A DNA stretch of 64,000 bases from Acidobacteriota bacterium (GTDB lineage: Bacteria > Acidobacteriota > Terriglobia > Terriglobales > SCQP01): NCBI GenBank assembly GCA_021789895.1, contig JAJYIU010000002.1, positions 1-64,000 of the forward strand, given 5' to 3'. A program made the translations under genes and the position numbers. Positions 17,444 to 25,827 of the stretch are shown one piece after another; positions within the stretch are counted from its first letter, which is position 1, and every line of letters begins with the position of its first letter. The notes beneath the pieces were generated by a model. It worked only from the letters and a program-made list of their open reading frames with translations. It made no database searches and had not been told where the DNA came from.

Positions 17444-18460
17444 TTATTGTAGAGGAACACCGGATGCCGGATTGTTGCCCGCAGATTGAATGATATCTTC
17501 GCCGACGGGAATAGCCAATTCCGCGTCCCGCCGCCGCCACCATGCCCGCTCCCGGCGGCGCTGCCGGACCAAGCCGGGCAGGCCGGCTAACGCCAGCCCG
17601 AAGCCAAAATGATAACTCAACTCCCGCCGCAGCGCCTTTTGCACAAGGAGCGCCGCCGCCCAACCGAGATGCTCTCCCAGCGTTTCCCGGTCCAGATTTT
17701 TCCAATGAAACCAGAGCCGATTGCGTTCGATGATGGCGGCGCGGCGAAACGCGCCCGCATGCCGCCGGGTGGTGGCGCTGATCTCGTGCCGCACCTGCGC
17801 ACGCGGCTCATAGCCCACCCGCCAACCGCGCTTGCGCGCGCGATAGGAAAGATCCAGATCTTCCCAGTAATAGGGGGCAAAGGTTTCGTCAAATCCGCCC
17901 AGCGCCAGAAAGAGATCGCGGCGGAATACGCAAAAGCCGCCTACCAGGGTAAAACTTTCCCCGCAGGCCTGGCCGGGCGGGCAGTCGAAATTCCGCCAGC
18001 ACTGCCAGAATCCGCGGCGAAAGCGGCCGCACTTGCCGCCGGTTTCGAAATTTCCGCTGGCCGGGTGCTGCGCCCGCAGGGTCAGCCCGAACAAATCCGC
18101 CTCCGCGGCAAACCGCTCGGGGAGCGGCGCGAGCGCGCCCGGCAGCAGTTCCAGGTCGTTGTTGAGCAGCAGCACCAGCGCGCCGCCGGCGGCTGCGACG
18201 CCGGCGTTGACGGCGGGCGCGAAGCCGCGGTTGCGCGCGCTGCGCGTCACGCGCGCCAGCGGCCATTGCGCCGCGAGCCAGCCGGCGGTGCCGTCGGTGG
18301 AACCGTCGTCGCTGACCACGAGCTCGCCCCGCCCGCCGCCGGCGGCTTCCCAGCGTTCCAGCTCGCCCGTCACCGAGGGCAGATATCGCTCCAGCAGATC
18401 CCGTCCGTTCCACGTGGGAATAACAATGGAGAGCGCGATGGCAGCGGCGGAATCCGGCAT
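17444..18460 (-). CDS. Family 2 glycosyltransferase
   Basis: A GT-A fold transferase of 338 residues, similar to rhamnosyl- and other cell-surface glycan transferases. The nucleotide-binding start ALSIVIPTWNGRDLLERYL is followed by VVSDDGSTDGT, then LLLNNDLELLPG as the DxD-equivalent and FDETFAPYYWEDLDLSYRA with the catalytic ED motif. A hydrophobic C-terminal segment (YHFGFGLALAGLPGLV) may bind the membrane. ATG at 18460 was chosen because the conserved strand starts about ten residues later; no good Shine-Dalgarno is visible. It follows the SIMPL gene by 36 bp and is probably co-transcribed with it. Confidence 0.9.
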   Translation of the reverse strand: MPDSAAAIALSIVIPTWNGRDLLERYLPSVTGELERWEAAGGGRGELVVSDDGSTDGTAGWLAAQWPLARVTRSARNRGFAPAVNAGVAAAGGALVLLLNNDLELLPGALAPLPERFAAEADLFGLTLRAQHPASGNFETGGKCGRFRRGFWQCWRNFDCPPGQACGESFTLVGGFCVFRRDLFLALGGFDETFAPYYWEDLDLSYRARKRGWRVGYEPRAQVRHEISATTRRHAGAFRRAAIIERNRLWFHWKNLDRETLGEHLGWAAALLVQKALRRELSYHFGFGLALAGLPGLVRQRRRERAWWRRRDAELAIPVGEDIIQSAGNNPASGVPLQ

Positions 18461-18496
18461 GGGAAAACGGCGCGGGCGCAAGCGCCGGCAGCGGCT

Positions 18497-19207
18497 TCAG
18501 CGCAAGCCGAAGATTGCCGTCAGGCGCGCCTGCACGGTGATGCGGCCGGGATGAAAATTGCCGACGATGCCGGACGGGGCCGCCGTCCGAAAGGCCGCCA
18601 CCATCATCATCGGACGCGGAGCCGACAGGTTGACGTCCAATTGGGCCTGCCGCAGCCGCCCCAGCTTCTCGCCCGCGGCCGCGGCCAGCGCCAGGGCTTC
18701 CTGCTGCGCCTTGCGATAGGCATCGGCGATCGCCCTCCGCTTGGCGGCGAGCGGATGGCGCAGCGTGAAGTTGAGGCTGCGCAGCGCGTTCAGGTTTTGT
18801 TCCGCCGCGTCCGATAACAGCGGGCCGATCAGGCGAAAATCGCTCAGCCGCAGTTGGATGGCGGCGTCCACGCGATAGCCGGTCACCTTCTGGTTCTTCC
18901 AATTGATCACCGGCGCGGTCACGTACTGCGAATAGGTCGCCGCCTGCGCGGGAATGGCGTGGCGCTGCAACAAGCTCCGGATTGCCGCCGTTTGCCGCAC
19001 GGCCTGGCGATAGGCATCGGCAACTTGCGGCGCTTCGCCGTGCGCATCGAAGGCCAGAATCGCCTCATCGGGCGCGGCTCGAAAGCTTCCGGTCACGCCC
19101 ACCGTCAGGATGCGCGGCGCCGCCGTTTTCCCCGGCGCCGCCGCCGCCAGCCCGGCGAACAACAGCATCGCCGCCCAGAGCGAGGAAATCGTTTTTGCCG
19201 GCTTCAT
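18497..19207 (-). CDS. Secreted SIMPL (DUF541) domain protein
   Basis: 236 residues with a cleavable signal (ISSLWAAMLLFAGLAAAAPG). The DUF541/SIMPL pattern is clear: ILTVGVTGSFRAAPDEAILAF at the start, VTGYRVDAAIQLRLSDF in the middle, and AYRKAQQEALALAAAAGEKLGRL toward the end. The ATG at 19207 has GGAGGAGG upstream and overlaps the fabF stop by ATGA, so translation is probably coupled to fabF. The family is periplasmic or outer-membrane associated, with no agreed biochemical role. Confidence 0.9.
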   Translation of the reverse strand: MKPAKTISSLWAAMLLFAGLAAAAPGKTAAPRILTVGVTGSFRAAPDEAILAFDAHGEAPQVADAYRQAVRQTAAIRSLLQRHAIPAQAATYSQYVTAPVINWKNQKVTGYRVDAAIQLRLSDFRLIGPLLSDAAEQNLNALRSLNFTLRHPLAAKRRAIADAYRKAQQEALALAAAAGEKLGRLRQAQLDVNLSAPRPMMMVAAFRTAAPSGIVGNFHPGRITVQARLTAIFGLR

Positions 19208-20454
19208 TCCGCCTCCTCCCAACGCCGGAACAAGAGCGCCGCGTTGGTGCCGCCAAAGCCAAACGAATTGGAGAGCGCATAACGGATGGACATCGGCCGG
19301 GCCTGGTTGGGCACGTAATCGAGGTCGCAATCCGGATCCGGGGTCTCATAGTTGGCGGTCGGCGGCGCAACCTGATTTTGCAGGCTGAGCGCCAGGATGC
19401 CGGCTTCCAGGCCCCCGGCCCCGCCCAGCAGATGCCCGGTCATGGATTTGGTCGAGCTGACCGCCAGCCGCGGCGCATGCTCGCCGAACAGGCGCTTGAT
19501 CGCCAGCGTCTCGAACTTGTCATTGTACGCCGTGGACGTGCCGTGGGCGTTAATGTAATCCACCTGCTCCGGAGTGACGCCGGCGCTTTTCAACGTATTC
19601 GCCATGGCGCGAAAAGCTCCGTCGCCGTCTTCGCTCGGCATGGTGATGTGGAAAGCGTCGCTGCTCATGCCATAGCCCACGATTTCGGCCAGGATGGGCG
19701 CCTGGCGCCGGCGGGCGTGCTCCAGTTCTTCCAGCACCAGGATGCCCGAGCCTTCCCCCACCACGAAACCGTCGCGATGAAGGTCGAAGGGGCGGCTGGC
19801 GCGCTCCGGATCGTCGTTGCGGGTGGAGAGCGCGCGCATGGCGGCAAAGCCGCCGACGCCCATCGGCGTGATCGCCGCCTCAGTGCCGCCGGCCACCATC
19901 ACCTCCGCTTCATCCCGTTCCAGGATGCGGTAGGCATCGCCGACCGCGTGCGCGCTGGAGGTGCAGGCGGTGCAGGTGGCGGAATTCGGGCCGCGCGCAT
20001 TGAAGCGGATCGAAACCTGGCCCGCGGCCAGGTTGACGATGGAGGCGGGGATGAAAAAGGGCGAGATTTTGCGCGGGCCGCCCTCCAGCAGCGCCTGGTG
20101 CTCGCGCTCGATCACGTCGAAGCCGCCGATCCCGCTGCCGATGTACACCCCCACCCGGTTGGGGTCTTCCCGCGCCGGCTCCAGCCGCGCCGCCGCAACC
20201 GCTTCGGTGGCGGCGGCGAGCGCGAATTGAATGAAGCGGCCGGTTTTGCGAACGTCTTTTTTGTCCAGAAACCGCAGCGGCTCGAACTGCTTGACCTCGG
20301 CGGCGATGCGGCAGGAAAACTGCGACGCATCGAAGTGCGTAATCGGAGTGACGCCGCTGCGGGACGCCAGCAGTCCCTGCCAGGTTTCCGCGGCCGTCAG
20401 GCCGAGCGGAGAAATCAGCCCCACCCCCGTAATGACCACCCGGCGCGGCGCCAA
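19204..20454 (-). CDS. fabF: Beta-ketoacyl-ACP synthase II
   Basis: Condenses malonyl-ACP with acyl-ACP in fatty-acid elongation. 416 residues with the Cys-His-His triad at Cys164 (ATCTACTSSAHA), His304 (INAHGTSTAYND) and His341 (KSMTGHLLGGAGG), almost the same numbering as E. coli FabF. The start is TTG; AAGGAG, which forms the last codons of acpP, lies 7 nt upstream and supports it. It follows acpP directly and is overlapped by the SIMPL gene. Confidence 0.97.
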   Translation of the reverse strand: MAPRRVVITGVGLISPLGLTAAETWQGLLASRSGVTPITHFDASQFSCRIAAEVKQFEPLRFLDKKDVRKTGRFIQFALAAATEAVAAARLEPAREDPNRVGVYIGSGIGGFDVIEREHQALLEGGPRKISPFFIPASIVNLAAGQVSIRFNARGPNSATCTACTSSAHAVGDAYRILERDEAEVMVAGGTEAAITPMGVGGFAAMRALSTRNDDPERASRPFDLHRDGFVVGEGSGILVLEELEHARRRQAPILAEIVGYGMSSDAFHITMPSEDGDGAFRAMANTLKSAGVTPEQVDYINAHGTSTAYNDKFETLAIKRLFGEHAPRLAVSSTKSMTGHLLGGAGGLEAGILALSLQNQVAPPTANYETPDPDCDLDYVPNQARPMSIRYALSNSFGFGGTNAALLFRRWEEAE

Positions 20455-20458
20455 CCGC

Positions 20459-20701
20459 TTACTCCTTGACCCGGGCCGATATGTAATCCACCGCTTCCTG
20501 CACGCGGCGAATCTTCTCCGCGTCCTCGTCGGGGATCTCGATCTTGAACGCTTCCTCGAACGCCATGATCAGCTCGACCTGATCCAGCGAATCCGCGCCC
20601 AGGTCCTCGACGAAAGCGGCATTGGGGGTGACTTCACTGGCTTCGACGCTCAGCATCTCGGCCACGATTTGCTTTACTTTTTCTTCGATAGCGGCAGACA
20701 T
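20459..20701 (-). CDS. acpP: Acyl carrier protein
   Basis: An 80-residue acidic carrier for acyl chains. The phosphopantetheine attachment serine is Ser38 in [13 protein letters not shown], and the helices match the family ([27 protein letters not shown]). ATG at 20701 has GGGAGA upstream and gives the usual length. The adjacent fabF is the standard partner. Confidence 0.97.
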   Translation of the reverse strand: MSAAIEEKVKQIVAEMLSVEASEVTPNAAFVEDLGADSLDQVELIMAFEEAFKIEIPDEDAEKIRRVQEAVDYISARVKE

Positions 20702-20785
20702 TCTCCCATCCTGTCGCCCTTCGCAGGGCTGTGGAGTCAAAGGTTCATGATAATACACGCGCCGCGCGAAGCAAGCCGGCGGGGG

Positions 20786-21412
20786 TCAAACGTTGATCCC
20801 CAGGCGCGAAAGCAGGTAGGCAATCACCTGCCGCCAGGCCATCCAATCCCAACCCCAGCGGCTGGCGCCGGCCGGCCGCTGCCGGGGGGCGCCGTAGGCG
20901 GTGATGCCGCGCTGGCGAAACAATTGTTCCAGCCGGAACAAATGGTAGCCGTCGCTGACCACGATCACCGTCCGCCAGCCGCGGCGGCGCAGCACCGCGG
21001 TCACCCGGCGCACCGAGGCGGGCGTGGTCGCCGAACGCGGATCGATCCAAACCTGGCCCGCCCGCACCCCCTGGGCGCGCAGCCAGGCCGCCCCCACCCC
21101 GGCTTCGGTGAAGTGAGGGTCGCCGCCCGCCCCGCCGGTAACCATCAGCTCCGGCGCCAGCCCGGCGCGATACAGCGCCAGCGCCCGCTGCAGCCGGCCC
21201 AGCAGCACCGGCGACGGGCGGCCATCGTATTCGGCCGCGCCGAAAACCACGATCGCCTGCGCCGGCTGCAGCCGGTCGCCCCGGCTGGCGCGCTCAACCT
21301 GGTGAAAAATCCAGCCCGCGTACGCGGCTGCGGCCAATCCCAGCAGCAGCGCCGCCGCCCGCAGCCGCCGCCGCCCGCCCGAGCGGCCGCGTATGGCCGA
21401 TGCCGCTTTCAT
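20786..21412 (-). CDS. YdcF/SanA-like DUF218 membrane protein
   Basis: 208 residues with one N-terminal membrane helix (LRAAALLLGLAAAAYAGWI) and an extracytoplasmic DUF218 domain. Family signatures are QAIVVFGAAEYDGRPSPVLLGRLQRAL, LMVTGGAGGD, ATTPASVRR and VIVVSDGYHLFRLEQLF. The ATG overlaps the tsaC stop by ATGA. The family is linked to envelope barrier function (SanA) or nucleotide binding (YdcF), but its activity is unknown. Confidence 0.85.
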   Translation of the reverse strand: MKAASAIRGRSGGRRRLRAAALLLGLAAAAYAGWIFHQVERASRGDRLQPAQAIVVFGAAEYDGRPSPVLLGRLQRALALYRAGLAPELMVTGGAGGDPHFTEAGVGAAWLRAQGVRAGQVWIDPRSATTPASVRRVTAVLRRRGWRTVIVVSDGYHLFRLEQLFRQRGITAYGAPRQRPAGASRWGWDWMAWRQVIAYLLSRLGINV

Positions 21413-22044
21413 AACGCCAGGAACTTCTGCAGCGCCTCGCGCGGAATGACGCCCTCGCGCAGCAGGCGCGGCACCTCGCCGGTCAAATCCACCAAGGTCG
21501 AGGGCTGGCGCGAACGCGCCGCCCCGCCATCCACGATCAGGGGCAGCGCCATGCCCATTTGCAACTCCACTTCCTGGGCGCTGGCGCATTCCGGCATGCC
21601 GCTCAGGTTGGCGCTGGTGCCGGTCAGGGGATGTCCCAGCTCCAGCATGATCGCCACCGCAATCGGCGCCAGCGGAAAGCGCAGCGCGACATGGCCGGTG
21701 TGGGCCGTCACCTTCAGCGGAACCGGGCTGGCCGCCTGCACAATCAGCGTCAGCGGGCCCGGCCAGAACGCTTCCGCCAATGCGTGAAAAATCGGCGGCA
21801 GCCCGCGCGCCAGCTCTTCGGCGGCGGCGATGCCCGGCACCAGCAGCGGCAGCGGCTTGGTGTGCGCGCGCCCTTTCAGCGCATAGATCCGCTCCACCGC
21901 CGCCAGATGAAAGGGATTGGCCGCCAGCCCGTACACGGTGTCGGTGGGCATCGCCACCACTTCCCCCCGCTGCAGGCGCAGGCTGACCTGGCGCACTTTT
22001 TCCGGCTCCGGATTTTGCGCATTCAGCGCCAGCGTTTCACTCAT
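21409..22044 (-). CDS. tsaC: L-threonylcarbamoyladenylate synthase
   Basis: Makes threonylcarbamoyl-AMP from threonine, bicarbonate and ATP for the t6A37 modification of ANN-decoding tRNAs. 211 residues of the YrdC/Sua5 fold: GEVVAMPTDTVYGLAANPF near residue 30, YALKGRAHTKPLPLLVP near 55, WPGPLTLIVQA near 95 and a TGTSANLSG-type segment near 145. It has no C-terminal Sua5 extension, so it is the short TsaC type. A partner of the same pathway, tsaB, lies at 37.7 kb. Confidence 0.95.
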   Translation of the reverse strand: MSETLALNAQNPEPEKVRQVSLRLQRGEVVAMPTDTVYGLAANPFHLAAVERIYALKGRAHTKPLPLLVPGIAAAEELARGLPPIFHALAEAFWPGPLTLIVQAASPVPLKVTAHTGHVALRFPLAPIAVAIMLELGHPLTGTSANLSGMPECASAQEVELQMGMALPLIVDGGAARSRQPSTLVDLTGEVPRLLREGVIPREALQKFLAL

Positions 22045-22153
22045 GCCTGCTCTCGCTGTCCCGGCGAAGCCCCGGCGCGCCGCCGCGGGCGGCGTCTCGG
22101 GCTCGTCCCATTCTAGCCGCGCCGCGCCCGCTATTCCCCGGCGCGCCGCCCAT

Positions 22154-22180
22154 AAAAAAAGGGGACGGAAATCCGTCCCC
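22154..22180 (-). terminator. Rho-independent terminator for the lysine-rich peptide unit
   Basis: A stem GGGGACGGA/TCCGTCCCC (22161-22169 and 22172-22180, effective loop 4 nt) is followed on the minus strand by seven T (22154-22160). It separates the micropeptide transcript from tsaC on the same strand. Confidence 0.85.
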
Positions 22181-22211
22181 TACTCAAACCGGGCTTGCCT
22201 CGAGGGCAAGC

Positions 22212-22268
22212 TTACTTCTTTTTCTTGGCAGTCTTTTTCGCGGCCTTTTTCTTCGTGGCTTTTGCCAT
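22212..22268 (-). CDS. 18-residue lysine/alanine-rich micropeptide
   Basis: Encodes MAKATKKKAAKKTAKKKK, 10 of 18 residues lysine, resembling the tails of histone H1-like bacterial proteins. AGGAG lies 7 nt before the ATG. A promoter at 22334-22362 and a terminator at 22154-22180 on the same strand make this a self-contained transcript of about 170 nt. A small hairpin (CTTGCC/GGCAAG) lies just after the stop. The peptide could bind nucleic acid; alternatively the RNA itself may be functional. I do not know a named family for it. Confidence 0.6.
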   Translation of the reverse strand: MAKATKKKAAKKTAKKKK

Positions 22269-22333
22269 AGCTGTTCTCCTATGTTCGTTCCATCCGCGCC
22301 GCGCCCGAGGGCGCTCTGCGGGGATTGATTGAA

Positions 22334-22362
22334 TGTATAAATTTCACCCCGCGGCCTGTCAA
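22334..22362 (-). promoter_or_regulatory. Sigma-70-type promoter of the micropeptide unit
   Basis: On the minus strand a perfect TTGACA (22357-22362) is followed after exactly 17 bp by TATACA (22334-22339). Transcription would start near 22327 and give a leader of about 60 nt containing a GCGCCC/GGGCGC hairpin before the Shine-Dalgarno. Confidence 0.65.
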
Positions 22363-22464
22363 GCAAAAAATCACCGCCGCCGGAGGCGGTCCCGGCGCGA
22401 TCGTCCCGGTGCGCGCGGCGGGGAGCAATCCTTTTTGCCGGAAGCAGCGCGTGCCGCCGCCGCC

Positions 22465-22881
22465 TCAGCCGCGATAGAGCATGAAATAAATCGCCAGCCC
22501 GCTGAGCGAAACGTAGAGCCAGAGCGGCAGCGTCCAGCGCGCCCAGGCGCGATGGCGGGCGAATCGGCGGCGCAGCGCCAGCGATAGCGTGAACAGCGCC
22601 AGCAGCGGAATCAGCGCCGCGAGCGGCGTATGCGTCGCCAGCAGCGTGAAATAAATCCGCCGTCCCCAGCCCGCGCCGGGGTAGCGCACCAGCCCCGCGC
22701 GCCAGTGATGCATCAGGTAGGCAAATAGAAACACCGCTGAAAAAAACAGCGCCGCCATCATGGCGCGGCGATGCGCCCGCACGCGGCGCCGGCGGATCAG
22801 GCCCCAGCCTGCCAGCAGCGCGATCAGGCTGGCTGCGTTTCCGGCCGCGCTCAAGCGCGCCCAATTGTCCGGCGCCGGCAT
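22465..22881 (-). CDS. DUF420 membrane protein
   Basis: 138 residues with four hydrophobic helices and conserved histidines (MHHWRAG, THTPLAAL, RHRAWARWTLP), matching the DUF420 family often found with cytochrome oxidase assembly genes (CtaM/YozB-like). It starts 9 bp after ctaB and is the last gene of the heme A/oxidase-assembly run. A role in oxidase maturation is inferred from family and context. Confidence 0.85.
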   Translation of the reverse strand: MPAPDNWARLSAAGNAASLIALLAGWGLIRRRRVRAHRRAMMAALFFSAVFLFAYLMHHWRAGLVRYPGAGWGRRIYFTLLATHTPLAALIPLLALFTLSLALRRRFARHRAWARWTLPLWLYVSLSGLAIYFMLYRG

Positions 22882-22890
22882 AGGGAATTT

Positions 22891-23814
22891 TCAGCGGAGG
22901 TGGTCGAACACCAGCAAGCCCAATAACAGCGGCAGGTAGATCACGCTGGCGCGCAGCAGGCGCAGCGAGGCGGCGGCGGAGGGCCGTTGGGCCGTCCGCC
23001 AGACGACGCGCAGCAGCCAGAGCCCCAGCGCCAACGCGCCGGCAAAGTACCATCCCCCCGCCAGGTGCAGCAGCGTGGGCAGCAGGCTGGCGGGCAGCAG
23101 CGCCAGGGTGTAGAGCCGCATCTGCAACCCGGTGGCGCGCGCGTCCAAATCCACCACCGGCAGCATGCAGATGCCCACCCGCTGGTAATCCTCGCGATAA
23201 ATTTCGGCGATCGCCAGAAAGTGGGGAAACTGCCAGAGAAACTGGATGGCAAACAGCACCCAGGCGCCGGGCGCGAGCGAGCCGGTGGCCGCCGCCCATC
23301 CCATCAACACCGGAGCGGCGCCGGGAAAAGCCCCCGCCACCGTGCTCAACGGGCTGCGCCGTTTCAGCGGCGTATAGACCAGCAGATAGACGGTCGAGGT
23401 CAGCACCGCCAGCAGCGCGGTCAGCGGATTCAGCTCCCGCGCTAGCCAGGCCAGCCCGGCGGCCACCAGCAGCAAGCCGAATCTCGAAGCTTGGCGCGGG
23501 GTGAGGCGGTGCGTCGGCAGGGGGCGGCCCGCGGTGCGGCGCATGCGCGCATCCACTTCGCGCTCCCAATGCTGATTGAGCGCCGCCGTGCCGCCCGCGA
23601 CCAAGGCGGTGCCCAGGGACAGGCTCGCCGCCCACAACCATCCCAGCCAATGCGCCCCCGCCAGCGCTCCAGCCGCCAGCGTGGTCAGCACTACCAGGAA
23701 AGTGACCCGCGGCTTCAGCAGCTCGATATAGGCGGCCAGCCATGCCCCGGCGCCCGCCGCCGGACGAATGGCGGATGAGTTTGGCCCGGGCAGCAGGTAG
23801 GCGCGCCGGCTCAT
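22891..23814 (-). CDS. ctaB: Protoheme IX farnesyltransferase (heme O synthase)
   Basis: A UbiA-superfamily membrane prenyltransferase that adds a farnesyl group to heme B to make heme O. 307 residues with about eight helices. The prenyl-diphosphate/Mg motif region reads NQHWEREVDARMRRTAGRPL near residue 80, with Glu at the first acidic position as in many family members, and YREDYQRVGICMLPVVD marks the second. ATG at 23814 overlaps the ctaA stop by ATGA, which fixes the start over an upstream ATG. Confidence 0.95.
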   Translation of the reverse strand: MSRRAYLLPGPNSSAIRPAAGAGAWLAAYIELLKPRVTFLVVLTTLAAGALAGAHWLGWLWAASLSLGTALVAGGTAALNQHWEREVDARMRRTAGRPLPTHRLTPRQASRFGLLLVAAGLAWLARELNPLTALLAVLTSTVYLLVYTPLKRRSPLSTVAGAFPGAAPVLMGWAAATGSLAPGAWVLFAIQFLWQFPHFLAIAEIYREDYQRVGICMLPVVDLDARATGLQMRLYTLALLPASLLPTLLHLAGGWYFAGALALGLWLLRVVWRTAQRPSAAASLRLLRASVIYLPLLLGLLVFDHLR

Positions 23815-24746
23815 GCTTGCTGCGCCTCCGCTATCGCGGCAGACAAGCTTTGCGCGCTGGCCTGCCAACTGCGCAGCGTCAGCCATAGCGCCACCGCGGC
23901 CAGCAGCGAGCCGCCCACTACATGCAGGGTGGTGAGCTCGATGCGGCGCAGCGGCGGCTGCGCCGCCATTTGCGTCGCGAGAATTTCCTTATAACTCCAT
24001 ATGCCCAGCACCGCCTGGCCGGCAAGCACCAACAGCAAAAGCAGCGCCGGGGCGCGCAACTGCGGCCGCTCCCCGGCCAGATTCAAGGCTTTGGCGGCAG
24101 CCACAATCGCCAGCAGCGTCACCACCACCGCGCCCCACATGTGAGGGAGGATCGAGAGCGCATCGTGCCGGTAGGCCGCACCCAACAGGATTTGAGCGAA
24201 GATCGCGATCGTAGTGGCCACGCTCCAGCCATAGAGCTCCCCCAGGCCTTGGACATCGCCCATTGCGATGTACGAAAGCCAGCCGCGGCTGGTGAAGACT
24301 GCCAGCGCCACCGTCAATTCAAAAAAAAGTTGCGCCACGGTGGCGTGAAGCGCGGTCAGCCAGTCCGGCTGGCGCAGCAGCACCGTCAAGCCGCCTAACA
24401 CGCCCTGCAGCAACACTCCCAGCACCGCGCACCAGCCCAGCCAACGCACCCAGCGCCGCCGCTCCGAACGCTGCAGCCACACCGCAATCACAATGCTGAG
24501 CAGCCCCACCAAAGTGGCAATCACGCGATGGGTGTACTCGAAGCGAATGCCGCCCACAAACGGGGGCACCAAGCGGCCATAGGCCAGCGGCCAATCCGGA
24601 ATGGATAAGCCGGCGCGCTCGCCCACCGTCACTGCGCCCGCGGAAACCAGCACCAGCGTCAGGCACGACCAGCCGCGAATCAGCCAGTTCAAATCGCGGC
24701 AGTAATTTGGAGCGGCGCTGGTTGAATGCCGGGTTAATGCCGCCAT
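23811..24746 (-). CDS. ctaA: Heme A synthase
   Basis: Oxidises heme O to heme A for aa3-type terminal oxidases. 311 residues with eight predicted helices. Conserved heme-ligand histidines lie in EYTHRVIATLVGLL, TALHATVAQLFFEL, ILPHMWGAVVV and TTLHVVGGSLLAAV, matching the COX15/CtaA pattern. The start is the ATG at 24746, which lies 13 bp inside the 3' end of a small upstream membrane gene. It is coupled to ctaB by an ATGA overlap. Confidence 0.95.
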   Translation of the reverse strand: MAALTRHSTSAAPNYCRDLNWLIRGWSCLTLVLVSAGAVTVGERAGLSIPDWPLAYGRLVPPFVGGIRFEYTHRVIATLVGLLSIVIAVWLQRSERRRWVRWLGWCAVLGVLLQGVLGGLTVLLRQPDWLTALHATVAQLFFELTVALAVFTSRGWLSYIAMGDVQGLGELYGWSVATTIAIFAQILLGAAYRHDALSILPHMWGAVVVTLLAIVAAAKALNLAGERPQLRAPALLLLLVLAGQAVLGIWSYKEILATQMAAQPPLRRIELTTLHVVGGSLLAAVALWLTLRSWQASAQSLSAAIAEAQQA

Positions 24747-24916
24747 CCCCACCCCCAAACCATCAGCGCCAGCAAAGCGATCGGGAAAAAGGTCCAGATC
24801 AGGCCATCCAGCCGCCAGCCCGGCCAGCGATGGCGTTCCCGCCAGTGTCGCAGCAGCAGGAACAGCGCCGCCGCCGCGCAAGCATCCACTATCAGAGAAA
24901 AAATCAGGTTCAACAT
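24734..24916 (-). CDS. Small two-helix membrane protein
   Basis: 60 residues with two hydrophobic helices (LIFSLIVDACAAAALFLLL; WTFFPIALLALMVWGWGW) separated by a basic segment. A modest AGG lies before its ATG. It overlaps the start of ctaA by 13 bp, which suggests coupled translation and a place in the oxidase-assembly operon. Not recognised; possibly a small assembly factor or an oxidase accessory subunit. Confidence 0.55.
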   Translation of the reverse strand: MLNLIFSLIVDACAAAALFLLLRHWRERHRWPGWRLDGLIWTFFPIALLALMVWGWGWRH

Positions 24917-25005
24917 GAAACCTGCGCCCGGAAATGACCCCACGCCGCCACTGCGCCGGGGCTGGGGAAGAACATTGCGGCCTGGCCGGCACTGGGATTT
25001 TTTTA

Positions 25006-25827
25006 TTATAAGCCGCCCCGCTTCGCCGCCGCTGCTTTGCCGAATTGGAAAACCAACTCTACGCGCCCGCCCGGAACCAGCTTGACCGGATGCTGTTCGA
25101 TTCCCAGGCGCTCCTGCCAGACCGCGACGGTGTAGGCGCCCGGCGGCAGCGGCGGGAACCGGTAACGCCCGCGGCGGCCGGTGACCGCGAAGTAAGGGTT
25201 GGGACGTACGGCAACCCAGGCCCGCATCCAGGGATGCACATTGCATACAACTTCGACCGGCGCCGGCCCTACCGCCGACGGCGGAAACCGCCGCGACAGC
25301 GGCGGCGACTGCGGCAGCAGCGCCAGATTCCAGTTGGCGCCCGCCGGCCCGAGAAAATGCACATTGTGCGGCGTAGCGTCGGCCGAGCTGACCACCAGCG
25401 GCTGGCCGGCCATGATGCCGGCCACATGCGGCTTGAACATACAGCCTGTTTGTTTCAATTCCACCGGCCAAGCCGGCGGCCGGAAGCGATGGTTTTCCAG
25501 CCCGCGCGCGATATACACCAGCGCGCCGCGCAAGGTGTGGTTGGCATTGATGACCAGGGAAGGATCCGGCAGCGCGCCCTGATGCTGGCTGGCGCAATAG
25601 GGATCGGCGCGCAGGTCGAGCGGAGGCAGCGCCGGCGGCGTCCCCACATAATCCACCTGCCCGTAAATGCGGCCGGCATGGCTCAAATCCAGGGGAGTGG
25701 CCGGCAGCAACTCGCTCCGCCGGCCCGCGCCCCGCCCGGCGGACCGGTGGCAGCCCGATACTGCGCCCGCCAGCGCCAGCACTGCCGCCAACCGCGCAAA
25801 CGAAGTGGAAAAAAATGCCCGGCTCAT
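25006..25827 (-). CDS. Amicyanin-like cupredoxin lipoprotein
   Basis: 273 residues with a lipobox (LAGAVSGC, lipidated Cys26). A complete type 1 copper ligand set of amicyanin type is visible: His154 in TPHNVHF, and Cys195, His198 and Met201 in CNVHPWMR (C-x2-H-x2-M). The first part (about 50-130) resembles a beta-sandwich domain with extra cysteines, and residues 205-265 have a carboxypeptidase-regulatory-like pattern ([25 protein letters not shown]). It sits between a NUDIX gene (ATGA overlap) and heme A synthesis genes. A role as electron carrier or copper donor to the oxidase is inference. Confidence 0.8.
   Translation of the reverse strand: MSRAFFSTSFARLAAVLALAGAVSGCHRSAGRGAGRRSELLPATPLDLSHAGRIYGQVDYVGTPPALPPLDLRADPYCASQHQGALPDPSLVINANHTLRGALVYIARGLENHRFRPPAWPVELKQTGCMFKPHVAGIMAGQPLVVSSADATPHNVHFLGPAGANWNLALLPQSPPLSRRFPPSAVGPAPVEVVCNVHPWMRAWVAVRPNPYFAVTGRRGRYRFPPLPPGAYTVAVWQERLGIEQHPVKLVPGGRVELVFQFGKAAAAKRGGL

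Noticed and set aside
22184-23743. 519-codon open frame overlapping ctaB, DUF420 and the micropeptide
   Set aside because: Same strand but a shadow frame; ctaB and DUF420 have clear family motifs in the other frames.
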